The notes below the pieces were generated by a model that was given only the letters and a program-made list of their open reading frames with translations, searched no databases and was not told the DNA's origin. A stretch of DNA of 14,284 nucleotides from Muribaculaceae bacterium (GTDB taxonomy: Bacteria; Bacteroidota; Bacteroidia; Bacteroidales; Muribaculaceae): positions 1-14,284 of the forward strand of contig JAFZSS010000218.1 of assembly GCA_017619255.1 (NCBI GenBank), written 5' to 3'. This document shows, one piece after another, positions 1-7,604 of the stretch. Position 1 is the first letter of the stretch; each line of letters starts with the position of its first letter. The translations under genes were made by a program, and so were the position numbers.

Positions 1-435
1 GCAGCCATGGCCATCGCTTCGCTCAAGGATTCCACCAAACTCTATGCCAGTTTCGACGTAGGCAAACAACTCAACCGCGATAACGGCTACCTCGCACTCG
101 ACAACTTTGACTATGCCACCCTGTTCGGCACCACATTCCCCATGGACAAGGCCCAGCGCATTTCCACCTTTGACAGCGGTTCAACACATGCCATGACCAT
201 TTGCGCCGTCGATCTTGACGACAACGGCAATCCCATCAAGTGGAAAGTGGAGAACTCTTGGGGTGGCGACAGCGGACTAAAGGGATACATCATCATGACC
301 AACGAGTGGTTCAACGAGTACTCCTTCCGCTTGGTCGTGGACAAGAAATATGTGCCGCAAAACATCCTCAAGGCAGCAGAGACCAAACCCGTGATGGTGA
401 TGCCCGAAGACCCACTCTTCGGCTCCGACGACTGA
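1..435 (+). CDS. C1-family cysteine aminopeptidase (PepC/bleomycin hydrolase-like), C-terminal part
   Basis: Open from the left edge in frame 1, so only the last 144 residues are present; the start and catalytic Cys lie upstream of the window. The visible part holds the other two papain-type catalytic residues: a His in the STHAMTICAVD stretch (residue 63 of the visible part) and an Asn in VENSWGGDSG (residue 85). The Asn-Ser-Trp-Gly signature followed by a Gly-Tyr motif and a WFNEYSFRLVVDK tail is typical of the C1B branch, which trims peptides from the N terminus. I infer a secreted or cytoplasmic aminopeptidase; location cannot be judged without the N terminus. The annotated bacterial homologues are usually called C1 family peptidase or aminopeptidase C. 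A strong terminator follows 22 bases after the stop. Confidence 0.88.
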   Translation, partial: AAMAIASLKDSTKLYASFDVGKQLNRDNGYLALDNFDYATLFGTTFPMDKAQRISTFDSGSTHAMTICAVDLDDNGNPIKWKVENSWGGDSGLKGYIIMTNEWFNEYSFRLVVDKKYVPQNILKAAETKPVMVMPEDPLFGSDD

Positions 436-457
436 CAATCTGCGGATAATAAAGCGC

Positions 458-493
458 AAAACTCCTGCCGGCAACCATGTCGGCAGGAGTTTT
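458..493. terminator. Bidirectional intrinsic terminator between convergent genes
   Basis: Perfect 13-bp inverted repeat AAAACTCCTGCCG / CGGCAGGAGTTTT with a 10-base loop (471-480). It has an A run on the left and a T run on the right, so it can terminate both the aminopeptidase gene (ending at 435) and the GNAT gene arriving from the right (ending at 520). Confidence 0.85.
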
Positions 494-519
494 CCCAATA
501 ATATGAAGCTTGCTCTCTT

Positions 520-993
520 CTACAGGATAGTTTCCATTGTTGTTTTTTGGACTTGCATCCCCATGTTCTTATAAAAACATGATGCCGCCTCGTTTCCCTC
601 CCACACATTTAGCGTGATATTGTAGCAACCGATTGAACGGGCATAATCACGCACAAACTCGAACAGGGCTTTCCCCACATGCTTGCCACGGGCGTTTTCA
701 TCCACACAAATATCATCGATATACAGGGTCTTGATGTCTTGCAGCAGGATATCGTCCTTGACTTCATTGATTTGGCAGAATGCATAGCCCTGAACTGCGC
801 CGTCATCATAAACGAATATTGGCTTCGACTCATCGGTGAGTAATGCACCGAGTTCAGCCTCATCATACTTGGTCGTATGCGGCTTGAACAAGTCGGGACG
901 CTTCTCAAAATGCACCATGTTCACTTGGTGCAGCAGGTCTATAATGCGCTGAATGTCAGCATCGTTTGCTCTTCTAATCATGGGAGTTATCAT
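520..993 (-). CDS. GNAT family N-acetyltransferase
   Basis: 157 residues, a single GNAT domain across the whole length. Motif A is visible as DDICVDENARGKHVGKALF (residues 93-111), where R102-G103-K-H-V106-G107 is the acetyl-CoA pyrophosphate-binding loop. Motif B is WEGNEAASCFYKNMGM (131-146), with the N-x-x-A and F-Y residues usual for the family. It should transfer an acetyl group from acetyl-CoA to an amine; the substrate cannot be read from sequence. It stands alone between two convergent or divergent neighbours. Starts at Met1 or Met5 (981) are both possible; I kept the longer. A TATCTTTG box at 1054-1061 reads toward this gene and would give a leader of about 50 bases. Confidence 0.88.
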   Translation of the reverse strand: MITPMIRRANDADIQRIIDLLHQVNMVHFEKRPDLFKPHTTKYDEAELGALLTDESKPIFVYDDGAVQGYAFCQINEVKDDILLQDIKTLYIDDICVDENARGKHVGKALFEFVRDYARSIGCYNITLNVWEGNEAASCFYKNMGMQVQKTTMETIL

Positions 994-1053
994 ATTTAGC
1001 CGTTAAGGAATGAATGTGAAACTATGATGGGATGATAGGAACTATTTTGTTTG

Positions 1054-1061
1054 CAAAGATA
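1054..1061 (-). promoter_or_regulatory. Possible -7 promoter box (TATCTTTG) for the GNAT gene
   Basis: On the minus strand this is an exact match to the Bacteroidetes -7 consensus TAnnTTTG, about 60 bases before the start codon. I see no TTTG at the expected 19-base distance upstream, so only the -7 element is supported. Confidence 0.4.
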
Positions 1062-1139
1062 GATAAAAATCTGCATAAATGGCAGCAGCAAGCGACATGG
1101 AACAGTTTTTGCTGCAGTATTTCAAAAAAACATCTGATT

Positions 1140-1472
1140 ATGAAGAAGATTACCTTGCTGTTGTTATCGGCTGTGCTCTTGACAGCCTGCGGTAACAGCA
1201 GAAAACAGCAGAATGTGGTTTATCACGAGAGTATTTCAATATTCAGCACGGATTCAACATCCCGGGACAACTCGCTTGACACGCAGGAAGACAGCCGAGC
1301 AAGCAAGACTGATGTCGGCGCTGTTTCATCCTCTTCATCACAAACCACAAGGAGAAATCATAGTTCAGCACATAGCAACATGCGCGGCTTTGATCCTGCC
1401 TCAGAGGATGACATGGACGACAACGGGATGAGTCGCTATTTTGAAAACAACGACGACGAAGGCTGGGACTAA
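1140..1472 (+). CDS. Small putative lipoprotein with acidic C terminus
   Basis: 110 residues. I chose the ATG at 1140 because it opens a textbook lipoprotein signal: Met-Lys-Lys, a hydrophobic stretch ITLLLLSAVLL, then lipobox LTAC with the lipidated Cys at residue 17. A longer frame exists back to 1032 but would bury this signal. After the Cys comes GNSRKQQ, which does not look like the acidic surface-export signal of Bacteroidetes lipoproteins, so a periplasm-facing location is likelier. The rest is low in complexity: a Ser/Thr/Asp-rich middle and an acidic end, MSRYFENNDDEGWD. No enzyme motif is seen and no function can be assigned. A 40-bp palindrome 63 bases downstream probably ends the transcript. 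Confidence 0.7.
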   Translation: MKKITLLLLSAVLLTACGNSRKQQNVVYHESISIFSTDSTSRDNSLDTQEDSRASKTDVGAVSSSSSQTTRRNHSSAHSNMRGFDPASEDDMDDNGMSRYFENNDDEGWD

Positions 1473-1535
1473 ATCGTTCCATTCGCGATTGTCTCGCACT
1501 GATTAGAATCTTGATGATTGACCAAAGTGGCCATC

Positions 1536-1575
1536 AAACAAGCAGAGGCGCAAAATTTTGCGCCTCTGCTTGTTT
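1536..1575 (+). terminator. 40-bp perfect palindrome, likely terminator of the lipoprotein gene
   Basis: Two 20-base arms are perfectly complementary around the centre at 1555/1556, with core GGCGCAAAATTTTGCGCC and a T-rich right flank (TTGTTTATTTG). The GC stem, A/T apex and T-rich tail fit an intrinsic terminator for the gene ending at 1472. It lies directly before the msrC promoter and is symmetrical, so a DNA-level role cannot be excluded. Confidence 0.7.
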
Positions 1576-1600
1576 ATTTGACAAAAAAGGACTATTTTTG
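1570..1600 (+). promoter_or_regulatory. Candidate promoter TTG-N20-TATTTTTG for msrC
   Basis: TATTTTTG (1593-1600) matches the Bacteroidetes -7 consensus TAnnTTTG exactly, with TTG at 1570-1572 separated by 20 bases. The ATG of msrC starts only 4 bases after the box, so the transcript would be leaderless or nearly so. The TTG lies in the right arm of the palindrome. Confidence 0.5.
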
Positions 1601-1604
1601 TCGT

Positions 1605-2078
1605 ATGGATAAAGAGAAGACTTACCAATTATTGTCAAAGCAGGTCGAGAGCCTTATTGAGGGGGAACACAATGCCGTGGGCCAGCTTGCCAACATCACG
1701 GCTCTGCTCCACGAGACCATGGGCTGGTGGTGGACCGGCTTTTACCTCGTCAAAGGCGACACCTTGCAGCTGGGCCCGTTCCAGGGGCCTGTAGCCTGCT
1801 ATAATATCAAGCGAGGCCGAGGCGTGTGCGGCACTGCCTGGCAGGAGAACCGCACCATCGTCGTCCCCGATGTGGAGCAGTTCCCCGGGCACATCGCTTG
1901 CAGCAGCCTCTCGCGCAGCGAGATCGTCGTGCCGCTGCATGATGGCGAGGGTAATGTCACCAGCGTGCTTGACATCGACAGTAAGGAACTCGCCACATTT
2001 GATGAAGTGGACGCCCGCTGGCTCGAGGAGATCGCCCGCATCATCGAAACACAAGTCACTTTCAACAACATTCTATAG
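1605..2078 (+). CDS. msrC: Free methionine-(R)-sulfoxide reductase (GAF-domain MsrC)
   Basis: 157 residues forming one GAF domain. The family reduces free L-methionine-(R)-sulfoxide with electrons from thioredoxin, repairing oxidised methionine in the cytoplasm. The three redox cysteines are present: Cys65 (GPVACYNI), Cys75 (GRGVCGTAW) and Cys99 (FPGHIACSS). Their spacing (10 and 24 residues) equals that of the Escherichia coli enzyme as I recall it (84, 94, 118). The motifs LGPFQG, VVPDV, SRSEIVVPL and VLDIDS are all typical. The ATG at 1605 was preferred to an upstream TTG (1518), since the extension would be translated from the palindrome and adds 29 residues unlike the family. rarA follows after 42 bases, probably co-transcribed. 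Confidence 0.93.
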   Translation: MDKEKTYQLLSKQVESLIEGEHNAVGQLANITALLHETMGWWWTGFYLVKGDTLQLGPFQGPVACYNIKRGRGVCGTAWQENRTIVVPDVEQFPGHIACSSLSRSEIVVPLHDGEGNVTSVLDIDSKELATFDEVDARWLEEIARIIETQVTFNNIL

Positions 2079-2096
2079 TCACTATAGCCACTATAG
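2073..2096 (+). repeat. Three CTATAG units at a 9-bp period
   Basis: CTATAG recurs at 2073, 2082 and 2091 (CTATAGtca, CTATAGcca, CTATAGgta). The first copy contains the msrC stop codon; the others lie in the msrC-rarA gap. It is a short tandem repeat of palindromic hexamers with no known role. Confidence 0.6.
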
Positions 2097-2120
2097 GTAC
2101 TAAAAAACAAGAAATAAACC

Positions 2121-3422
2121 ATGAGCTACGAACCTCTTGCTGAACGACTGCGGCCCCGCACGCTCGATGACTACATCGGCCAGCGACACCTTGTGGGAGA
2201 GGGAGCCATCATCCGCACCATGATTGAGAGCGGCAACATCTCGTCGTTCATCCTCTGGGGACCGCCGGGGGTGGGAAAGACCACACTGGCCCGCATCATC
2301 GCAGAGCAGACCCAGGTGCCGTTCTACACATTGAGCGCCGTAACTTCGGGCGTGAAAGATGTGCGCGAGGTGCTTGACCGTTGCAAGGCCGATGCGCGCA
2401 GCGTCTTCACCAAGGGCCGTCCCATCCTGTTCATCGATGAGATTCACCGCTTCAACAAATCACAACAGGATTCCCTGCTGGGCGCCGTCGAGCGCGGCAC
2501 CGTGACGCTCATAGGTGCCACGACCGAGAATCCCTCGTTTGAGGTAATCCGTCCCCTACTCTCCCGCGCACAAGTCTATGTGCTCAATCCACTGGACCGT
2601 GACGACCTGCTGCAGCTGTTGGACCACGCCATCAAAACCGACAAGGCCTTCCAGGGACGCGAGGTGCGCATCGAGCAGACCGAAGCCCTGCTGCGCTTCT
2701 CTGGCGGTGATGCCCGCAAGCTTCTCAACATCCTGGACCTGATTCTGCAATCCCTGCAGGACGGAGAGCCCTTTGTCATCACCGACGATATCGTCACCGA
2801 CCGTCTGCAGCAGAACCCGCTCGCCTTCGACAAGGACGGAGAGATGCACTACGACATCATCTCGGCATTCATCAAGAGCATTCGCGGCAGTGACCCTGAC
2901 GCGGCGGTCTACTGGCTCGCGCGACTCATCGCCGGCGGTGAGGACCCCAAGTTCATCGCTCGACGCCTGTGTATCCTTGCCGCCGAAGACATCGGCCTGG
3001 CCAATCCCAATGCGCTGCTGCTGGCCAATGCCACTTTTGACATCATCAACAAAATCGGGTGGCCCGAGGGACGCATCCCCCTTAGTGAATGTGCCATCTA
3101 CCTCGCCACCAGTGCCAAAAGCAACAGTGCCTACCTGGCCATCGATGATGCACTAGCGCTTGTGGGCGAGACAGGCAATGCCCCCGTGCCGCTGCACCTG
3201 CGCAACGCACCCACCAGTCTGATGAAACAATTGGGATATGGCAAGGATTACCGCTATGCCCACGACTTCCCCGGCCATTTCGTCAACCAACAATACATGC
3301 CCGAGGAGCTCCATCACCCACAGATCTGGCATCCCCAGGACAACCCCGCGGAGAACCAGATGACTGCACGCCAGCAATCCCGCTGGGGAGAGAATGCAGG
3401 GCATGGTCCCAAAACGAAATAA
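2121..3422 (+). CDS. rarA: Replication-associated recombination protein A (AAA+ ATPase RarA/MgsA)
   Basis: 433 residues, the usual length of the family. The N-terminal AAA+ module has Walker A GPPGVGKTT (residues 47-55, Lys53), Walker B ILFIDEIHRFNKSQQDSLL (Asp106, Glu107), sensor 1 IGATTENPSFEV (131-142) and an arginine-finger candidate in LLSRAQ (Arg149). The C-terminal half carries the tetramerisation and lid region with AAEDIGLANPNAL and the conserved YKYAHDFPGHFVNQQYMPEE-like segment (seen as YGKDYRYAHDFPGHF...YMPEE). The family binds single-stranded DNA ends, acts at stalled replication forks and interacts with SSB and clamp-loader components in the cytoplasm. It lies between msrC and yraN on the same strand, suggesting a short damage-tolerance operon. 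Confidence 0.95.
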   Translation: MSYEPLAERLRPRTLDDYIGQRHLVGEGAIIRTMIESGNISSFILWGPPGVGKTTLARIIAEQTQVPFYTLSAVTSGVKDVREVLDRCKADARSVFTKGRPILFIDEIHRFNKSQQDSLLGAVERGTVTLIGATTENPSFEVIRPLLSRAQVYVLNPLDRDDLLQLLDHAIKTDKAFQGREVRIEQTEALLRFSGGDARKLLNILDLILQSLQDGEPFVITDDIVTDRLQQNPLAFDKDGEMHYDIISAFIKSIRGSDPDAAVYWLARLIAGGEDPKFIARRLCILAAEDIGLANPNALLLANATFDIINKIGWPEGRIPLSECAIYLATSAKSNSAYLAIDDALALVGETGNAPVPLHLRNAPTSLMKQLGYGKDYRYAHDFPGHFVNQQYMPEELHHPQIWHPQDNPAENQMTARQQSRWGENAGHGPKTK

Positions 3423-3458
3423 AGGCACCCCAGCCCCGTCAACCATTCATCCCCCCCT

Positions 3459-3839
3459 ATGGCACAACACAACCAACAAGGCAAAGAAGGAGAACAGGCC
3501 GCTTGCGATTTCCTCATTTCCAAGGGCTATACCGTGCGCGAAACCAACTGGCGCATGGGACACCTGGAAATCGATATCGTAGCGCACGACCCTCAAGCCA
3601 ACCGGTTACACATCGTGGAGGTCAAAACACGCAAGAGTGACCTCCACTTCGACCCCATGGAAGCCATCACTCGACGCAAAATCAATAACCTGGTCAATGC
3701 CGCCAACGGTTACATCAGTTTCTTTCAATTGCAAATGGAAGTGCAGTATGACATCATTTTCCTGATAGGAACAGCTCCGGATTATGAGCTGCGTTTTTAC
3801 CCTGACGCTTTTCAGCCCCCACTGCGCCGCATCCGTTGA
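3459..3839 (+). CDS. yraN: YraN family protein (UPF0102, endonuclease-like fold)
   Basis: 126 residues, close to the family length of about 120. The N terminus has GKEGEQAACDFLISKGYTV, the opening helix usual in this family. The restriction-endonuclease-like core is clear: NWRMGHLEIDIVA (Glu37, Asp39) and LHIVEVKTRKS (Glu54, Lys56), matching the E-x-D ... E-x-K metal-binding pattern. The helix ITRRKINNLVNAANGYI and the strand VQYDIIFLIG follow in order. The biochemical role in the family is not settled, though the fold suggests a nuclease acting on DNA with unusual structure. It follows rarA by 36 bases and ends only 10 bases from a convergent gene, with no obvious terminator between them. 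Confidence 0.92.
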   Translation: MAQHNQQGKEGEQAACDFLISKGYTVRETNWRMGHLEIDIVAHDPQANRLHIVEVKTRKSDLHFDPMEAITRRKINNLVNAANGYISFFQLQMEVQYDIIFLIGTAPDYELRFYPDAFQPPLRRIR

Positions 3840-3849
3840 GGAAAGGGCT

Positions 3850-6729
3850 TCACGAGGGATTGTTACGGGCCTGAGTGGGCGTCATGCCGTAGTACTGGCG
3901 GAAAACTCGTGAGAAATAAGCCACATCGACAAAGCCGCACTGCTCAGCGACCTCACCAATCAGCAAATCAGGCCTGTTTTGCAGGAGATTCTTAGCCTTC
4001 TCCATACGCAGCTGGGTCACATAGGCCGTCACGGTCTTACCCGTGAGTCGCTGCAGACGACGCCTCAACTGACTCTCACCCATCTTGAACGACAAGGCCA
4101 CTTTGTCAAGGTCCAGCTTGACGCCGCCGCTGTCCAGCCTGTTCACTTCGCGAGCGAAATCCTCCAGCAGGCGGTGGTCGTCCTCGTCGCAGCCGTCACC
4201 CATCGGCACACGGGGAATATCCGCATCGGCAGGTGAGCTGAACACCTGACGCAGCAGGCGACGGCTTTCCAACAGCTGGGCGACCCATGCGCGCGCCTCA
4301 TCGGCGACAAAAGGCTTGACGAGATAAGCGTCGGCACCAGCCTCAATACCGCGCACACGGTCCTCATCCGACACGCGGGCGCTGAGCATGATAATCGGAA
4401 TGTGGCACAGATGCCGCGTGGCGCGCACCTTGCGGCACAATTCGTAGCCATCCATGTTGGGCATCTTCACATCGGTGATGATCAGATCTGGCAGGAGTTC
4501 ATTGACCTTGGCAAAACCTTGACTACCGTCAGAGGCATAGTGAACCTCATACTGTTCTCCGAGCACCATACCCACCAGTCGGGCAACATCGACATGATCT
4601 TCGATGATAAGCACAATCGGGCGACTGTCACCATTCTGCTCAGAGGGGGGCAATTCCTCTTGTTGACGAGCGGTTTTCTCTGTGATGCCGATAAGCGGCT
4701 TTACCAGTTTCTCAAAAGGTTTCTTCACGCCATTGTTGTGACGGCAAGGCAGTTGCACTGTAAACACCGAGCCATGATCCTTCATGCTCTCAACGGCGAC
4801 ACTGCCGCCCATGGCCATGCTCATGTCACGCACGACCGTCAAGCCGATGCCCACGCCGTCCACAATCTGCTCGGCTGCCGCACCGCGGTAGAAAGGCTCA
4901 AACACATGCGGCAGGTCGTTCTCACCGATGCCGATACCGTTATCGGCGACCCTGATGACAAGCATGTCACCATCAACACGCGAGGTGATCGTGATCTTGC
5001 TGAAGTCACGGCTGTATTCGATAGCGTTCTCGATGAGACGGCCGACGATGGTGTTCAGGTAAACAGGCACCGTATCAATGGTCGCACTGCTCTCGCGTGA
5101 GGTATAAGTTAGTTCTATATGTCGTTCCACACAACGCTCGCGATAACTGTCAATCAGCATACGCAAGAAGGCCACGGCATCGCCTGTGCGCCACTCAAGA
5201 CTGCTGATGGCGCTGCGCACCCCACCCACCTCAAGGATTCGGTCCACGAGCATGAGCAGGTTCTTACCCTGCCGGTTGATGATATCCACATTCTCTCGTT
5301 GCACTGGTGTGTATAGTTCTTTGCCCACTTTACGGCCTTCGGACATGATGACATCAATGGCGCCCATGATGGCGGTCAAGGGAGTGCGCAATTGGTGAAC
5401 CACATTGGTGAAGAAGAGCGAACGCGTTTCCTCGACTTGCCGCATCTTGCGTTGGGTACGCGCACGCAAACGGACGGCATAGGCCAGGGCGACAATGACA
5501 CCGCCAGCCATGAGCAAGAGCAGCAGTGTAAGTACATACTGCATATTGCGCATGTGCTTCATGTGGGCGATATCGTTGTTCAACATGTCAACCTCGCCGC
5601 TCAGGCGGTGACGCTGGTACTCGATGCGATGGTTGCGGATCTCGTTGTTTTTATCCATCCCGTAGATGATGTCCTGCAGTTCATCACCCTTGACATAATG
5701 CTTCAGAGCAGCCTCATGGTCTCCCTCGAGCAAAGACAGCTCATAATGCAACATGTGACCTTTAGCCTGATGCTCCTTGCTGCCGGTCTTCACGGCCATT
5801 TCCTCGGCTTCCTGCAGATAACGGTGGGCATCATCCACCTCACCCAACTTGATGCTCACGCCGGCCAGTGCCAGGCATGCCTCCATCAGATGCCAGTTGT
5901 CGTCCACGGCTTTTAAGCCGTCATAGGCCTGCTTGTATTCCTCTACGGCATGGGAGAAGTTGCGTTCGTCCTCACGCAGCTCACCAAAACGCAGATGGCA
6001 CAGGGCCTCTCCAGCCATGTCACCATCCAGCTGATTGAATTCCAGCGACTTGCGATAATAATACCATGCCGAATCGATATCGTTGAGGGCGCGCTTGACC
6101 GACCCCAGATTGGCGTAGTTGACAGCGATGCCACGATTGTCGCCCACCGACATTTCGCCCTCAAGAGCCTCATGCAACACACTGTCAGCGGTGGCATAGT
6201 TACGCAACTCTATCTCGATATTGCCGATGCCGTTGAGTGCCATCACTCGGCACTCAAGGGCCCGCGGATCCCCTGGACTACCATAAGTATCGCTTAATTT
6301 CAGAGAATTGTAGTAATAACCGCTGGCCGCGCTCAGTTCGCCCAGATGTCGGTAATCGTTGGCTAAATTGTTCATGGCCGACACCACCTCAAGAGTGTCC
6401 TCAAGCGAGGAAGCAATCTCCAATCCCCTACTGTGCATATCGACGGCCTCGTTAAACAATGAGGCACCACACAATTTCAGTCCCTGATACTTGAGTGCCA
6501 ACATCTCACCCACAGCATCATCGGCCTGATGATACTGGTTCACTAACTTTGCCAGCGAGTCCACATCATCGATACCCCCAAGCAGACTATCCAACTGAGC
6601 GTAACGGGCATAACGCTCCTGACCGCCTTCCCCACCATGGGCGCAGAAGTGCAGCGACAAAGCCACTACAGCCGACAACAGAAGAATCGCTGCAATGACA
6701 AGAAGACGACAGGATTTCAGTTTTTTCAT
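3850..6729 (-). CDS. Hybrid two-component system protein: TPR sensor, histidine kinase, receiver, AraC output
   Basis: 959 residues with a whole phosphorelay in one chain. Order: N-terminal hydrophobic segment (about 8-28); tetratricopeptide-like helical repeats (about 70-350) predicted periplasmic; second membrane segment (about 397-420); HisKA with phospho-acceptor His445 in TNVVHQLRTPLTA; HATPase with N box LIENAIEYS (Asn568), G1 ADNGIGIG (Asp597), F box FEPFYRG and G2 GVGIGLTVV; receiver (about 705-815) with Asp711, phospho-acceptor Asp753 (TDVKMPN), Ser783 and Lys805; AraC-type HTH (about 865-955). The sensor is TPR-like rather than the beta-propeller of many Bacteroides polysaccharide regulators. 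No SusC/SusD pair is visible nearby, so the target genes are unknown. The radical SAM unit lies 148 bases upstream on the same strand. Confidence 0.92.
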   Translation of the reverse strand: MKKLKSCRLLVIAAILLLSAVVALSLHFCAHGGEGGQERYARYAQLDSLLGGIDDVDSLAKLVNQYHQADDAVGEMLALKYQGLKLCGASLFNEAVDMHSRGLEIASSLEDTLEVVSAMNNLANDYRHLGELSAASGYYYNSLKLSDTYGSPGDPRALECRVMALNGIGNIEIELRNYATADSVLHEALEGEMSVGDNRGIAVNYANLGSVKRALNDIDSAWYYYRKSLEFNQLDGDMAGEALCHLRFGELREDERNFSHAVEEYKQAYDGLKAVDDNWHLMEACLALAGVSIKLGEVDDAHRYLQEAEEMAVKTGSKEHQAKGHMLHYELSLLEGDHEAALKHYVKGDELQDIIYGMDKNNEIRNHRIEYQRHRLSGEVDMLNNDIAHMKHMRNMQYVLTLLLLLMAGGVIVALAYAVRLRARTQRKMRQVEETRSLFFTNVVHQLRTPLTAIMGAIDVIMSEGRKVGKELYTPVQRENVDIINRQGKNLLMLVDRILEVGGVRSAISSLEWRTGDAVAFLRMLIDSYRERCVERHIELTYTSRESSATIDTVPVYLNTIVGRLIENAIEYSRDFSKITITSRVDGDMLVIRVADNGIGIGENDLPHVFEPFYRGAAAEQIVDGVGIGLTVVRDMSMAMGGSVAVESMKDHGSVFTVQLPCRHNNGVKKPFEKLVKPLIGITEKTARQQEELPPSEQNGDSRPIVLIIEDHVDVARLVGMVLGEQYEVHYASDGSQGFAKVNELLPDLIITDVKMPNMDGYELCRKVRATRHLCHIPIIMLSARVSDEDRVRGIEAGADAYLVKPFVADEARAWVAQLLESRRLLRQVFSSPADADIPRVPMGDGCDEDDHRLLEDFAREVNRLDSGGVKLDLDKVALSFKMGESQLRRRLQRLTGKTVTAYVTQLRMEKAKNLLQNRPDLLIGEVAEQCGFVDVAYFSRVFRQYYGMTPTQARNNPS

Positions 6730-6877
6730 CTCGCAGGCAATATAACTGCTGATCTTTTTATGACGGAATCAGTTTCTTCAAAAATCACATCAGAAGAACC
6801 GTCCCCATTGTACACTATCTCACAATAAATTAATAACTAAACGGAAAGCCCTTCGGCAGGATCAAGCATGCGCTCGC

Positions 6878-7561
6878 TTAATCCCAAACTGTCTTTAACC
6901 TGACAATATACTCTGTAATGAGTCGCAAGGTGTTGAGCTGGCCAATCAGATAGAATCGATGGTGAGACACTTCCACACCATAGCGGTCCTCGATCTCTGC
7001 TTTAAGCGACTTCAATTCGTCTTCAGTCATTCCCAAGTCACGAGTCAGGTCACTGTCGGGAGAAATAATAATACCATAGAAATCGGCATCAATCAGCCAG
7101 GCACAATACTCCATGAGGCTCAATTGAATGGTGTCTAAGGCAATCTGGATATTTCTTTCTTTGATCTCTCGAGGGTTTGGCTTCGGCTGTGGATACGGGC
7201 GGGGTCGGGGCACACCATACATCGTTGTTTGTTGAGTTGGAGGCCGGGGCACACCATACTTCGTTGTTTGTTGTGTTTGAGGCCGAGGCACACCATACCT
7301 CGTCGCAACTTGAGGGTCTTCTTGGGCATAGCCTGGTTGTTGCATGGCGTATAACTCGTTAAAACTATATGCCTTGCCGCTAATCGAGACCATCTCGGCA
7401 GCGGTGATTTCAACATTGGGGTCTTGAGCAGGCAAACATGCGGGAGTTGCGGCCATGATGCCTGGAGTGAGCCCCGCAGCAACCACGGCACCCACCGCAG
7501 TGAGTGCTTTTTTCCCTTTATTTTTATTCTTCTTTTTCATCATGTTATCGTTTTTATTCAT
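6878..7561 (-). CDS. Secreted protein with YGVP tandem repeats and ACP-like C-terminal domain; candidate radical SAM substrate
   Basis: 227 residues, not recognised as a named family. Parts: Lys/Asn-rich N terminus; hydrophobic signal-like segment KKALTAVGAVVAAGLTPG (17-34); AYSFNELYAMQQ (64-75), shared with the protein encoded just upstream; three YGVPRP motifs with Tyr89, Tyr102 and Tyr115 at a 13-residue period; Pro-rich linker RPYPQPKPNP; and a C-terminal domain (about 135-222) that aligns without gaps to acyl carrier proteins across DLG...EIEDRYG. The phosphopantetheine Ser position is Glu180, so it should not carry that arm. Starts at Met1 or Met7 (7543) are both possible; the paralogue favours Met7. 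Last gene of the unit, 43 bases after the TonB-domain gene. Being modified by the radical SAM enzyme is inference. Confidence 0.75.
   Translation of the reverse strand: MNKNDNMMKKKNKNKGKKALTAVGAVVAAGLTPGIMAATPACLPAQDPNVEITAAEMVSISGKAYSFNELYAMQQPGYAQEDPQVATRYGVPRPQTQQTTKYGVPRPPTQQTTMYGVPRPRPYPQPKPNPREIKERNIQIALDTIQLSLMEYCAWLIDADFYGIIISPDSDLTRDLGMTEDELKSLKAEIEDRYGVEVSHHRFYLIGQLNTLRLITEYIVRLKTVWD
7202..7300 (-). repeat. 39-bp tandem repeat coding for 13-residue YGVPRP units
   Basis: Two full units and one partial unit of 39 bp code for RYGVPRPQTQQTT, KYGVPRPPTQQTT and MYGVPRP (residues 88-120 of the minus-strand protein). The DNA is also conserved: the sequence ccatac recurs at 7215, 7254 and 7293. 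The residue before each Tyr varies (Arg, Lys, Met) while YGVPRP does not. Confidence 0.85.
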
Positions 7562-7604
7562 TATATTAGACCATAATATGATGATAGAGTTTAATATTCT
7601 TTAA

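Noticed and set aside
1518..1604. TTG start extending msrC by 29 residues
   Set aside because: The extension is translated from the palindrome and promoter box, and the family begins near the ATG at 1605.
4402..5100. 232-codon plus-strand frame
   Set aside because: Antisense to the kinase and receiver region of the hybrid regulator, which has all catalytic motifs; His-rich and without a recognisable family.
7202..7300. CRISPR-like spaced repeats
   Set aside because: The repeats are in frame inside a protein, have no unique spacers of constant length and have no cas genes nearby.
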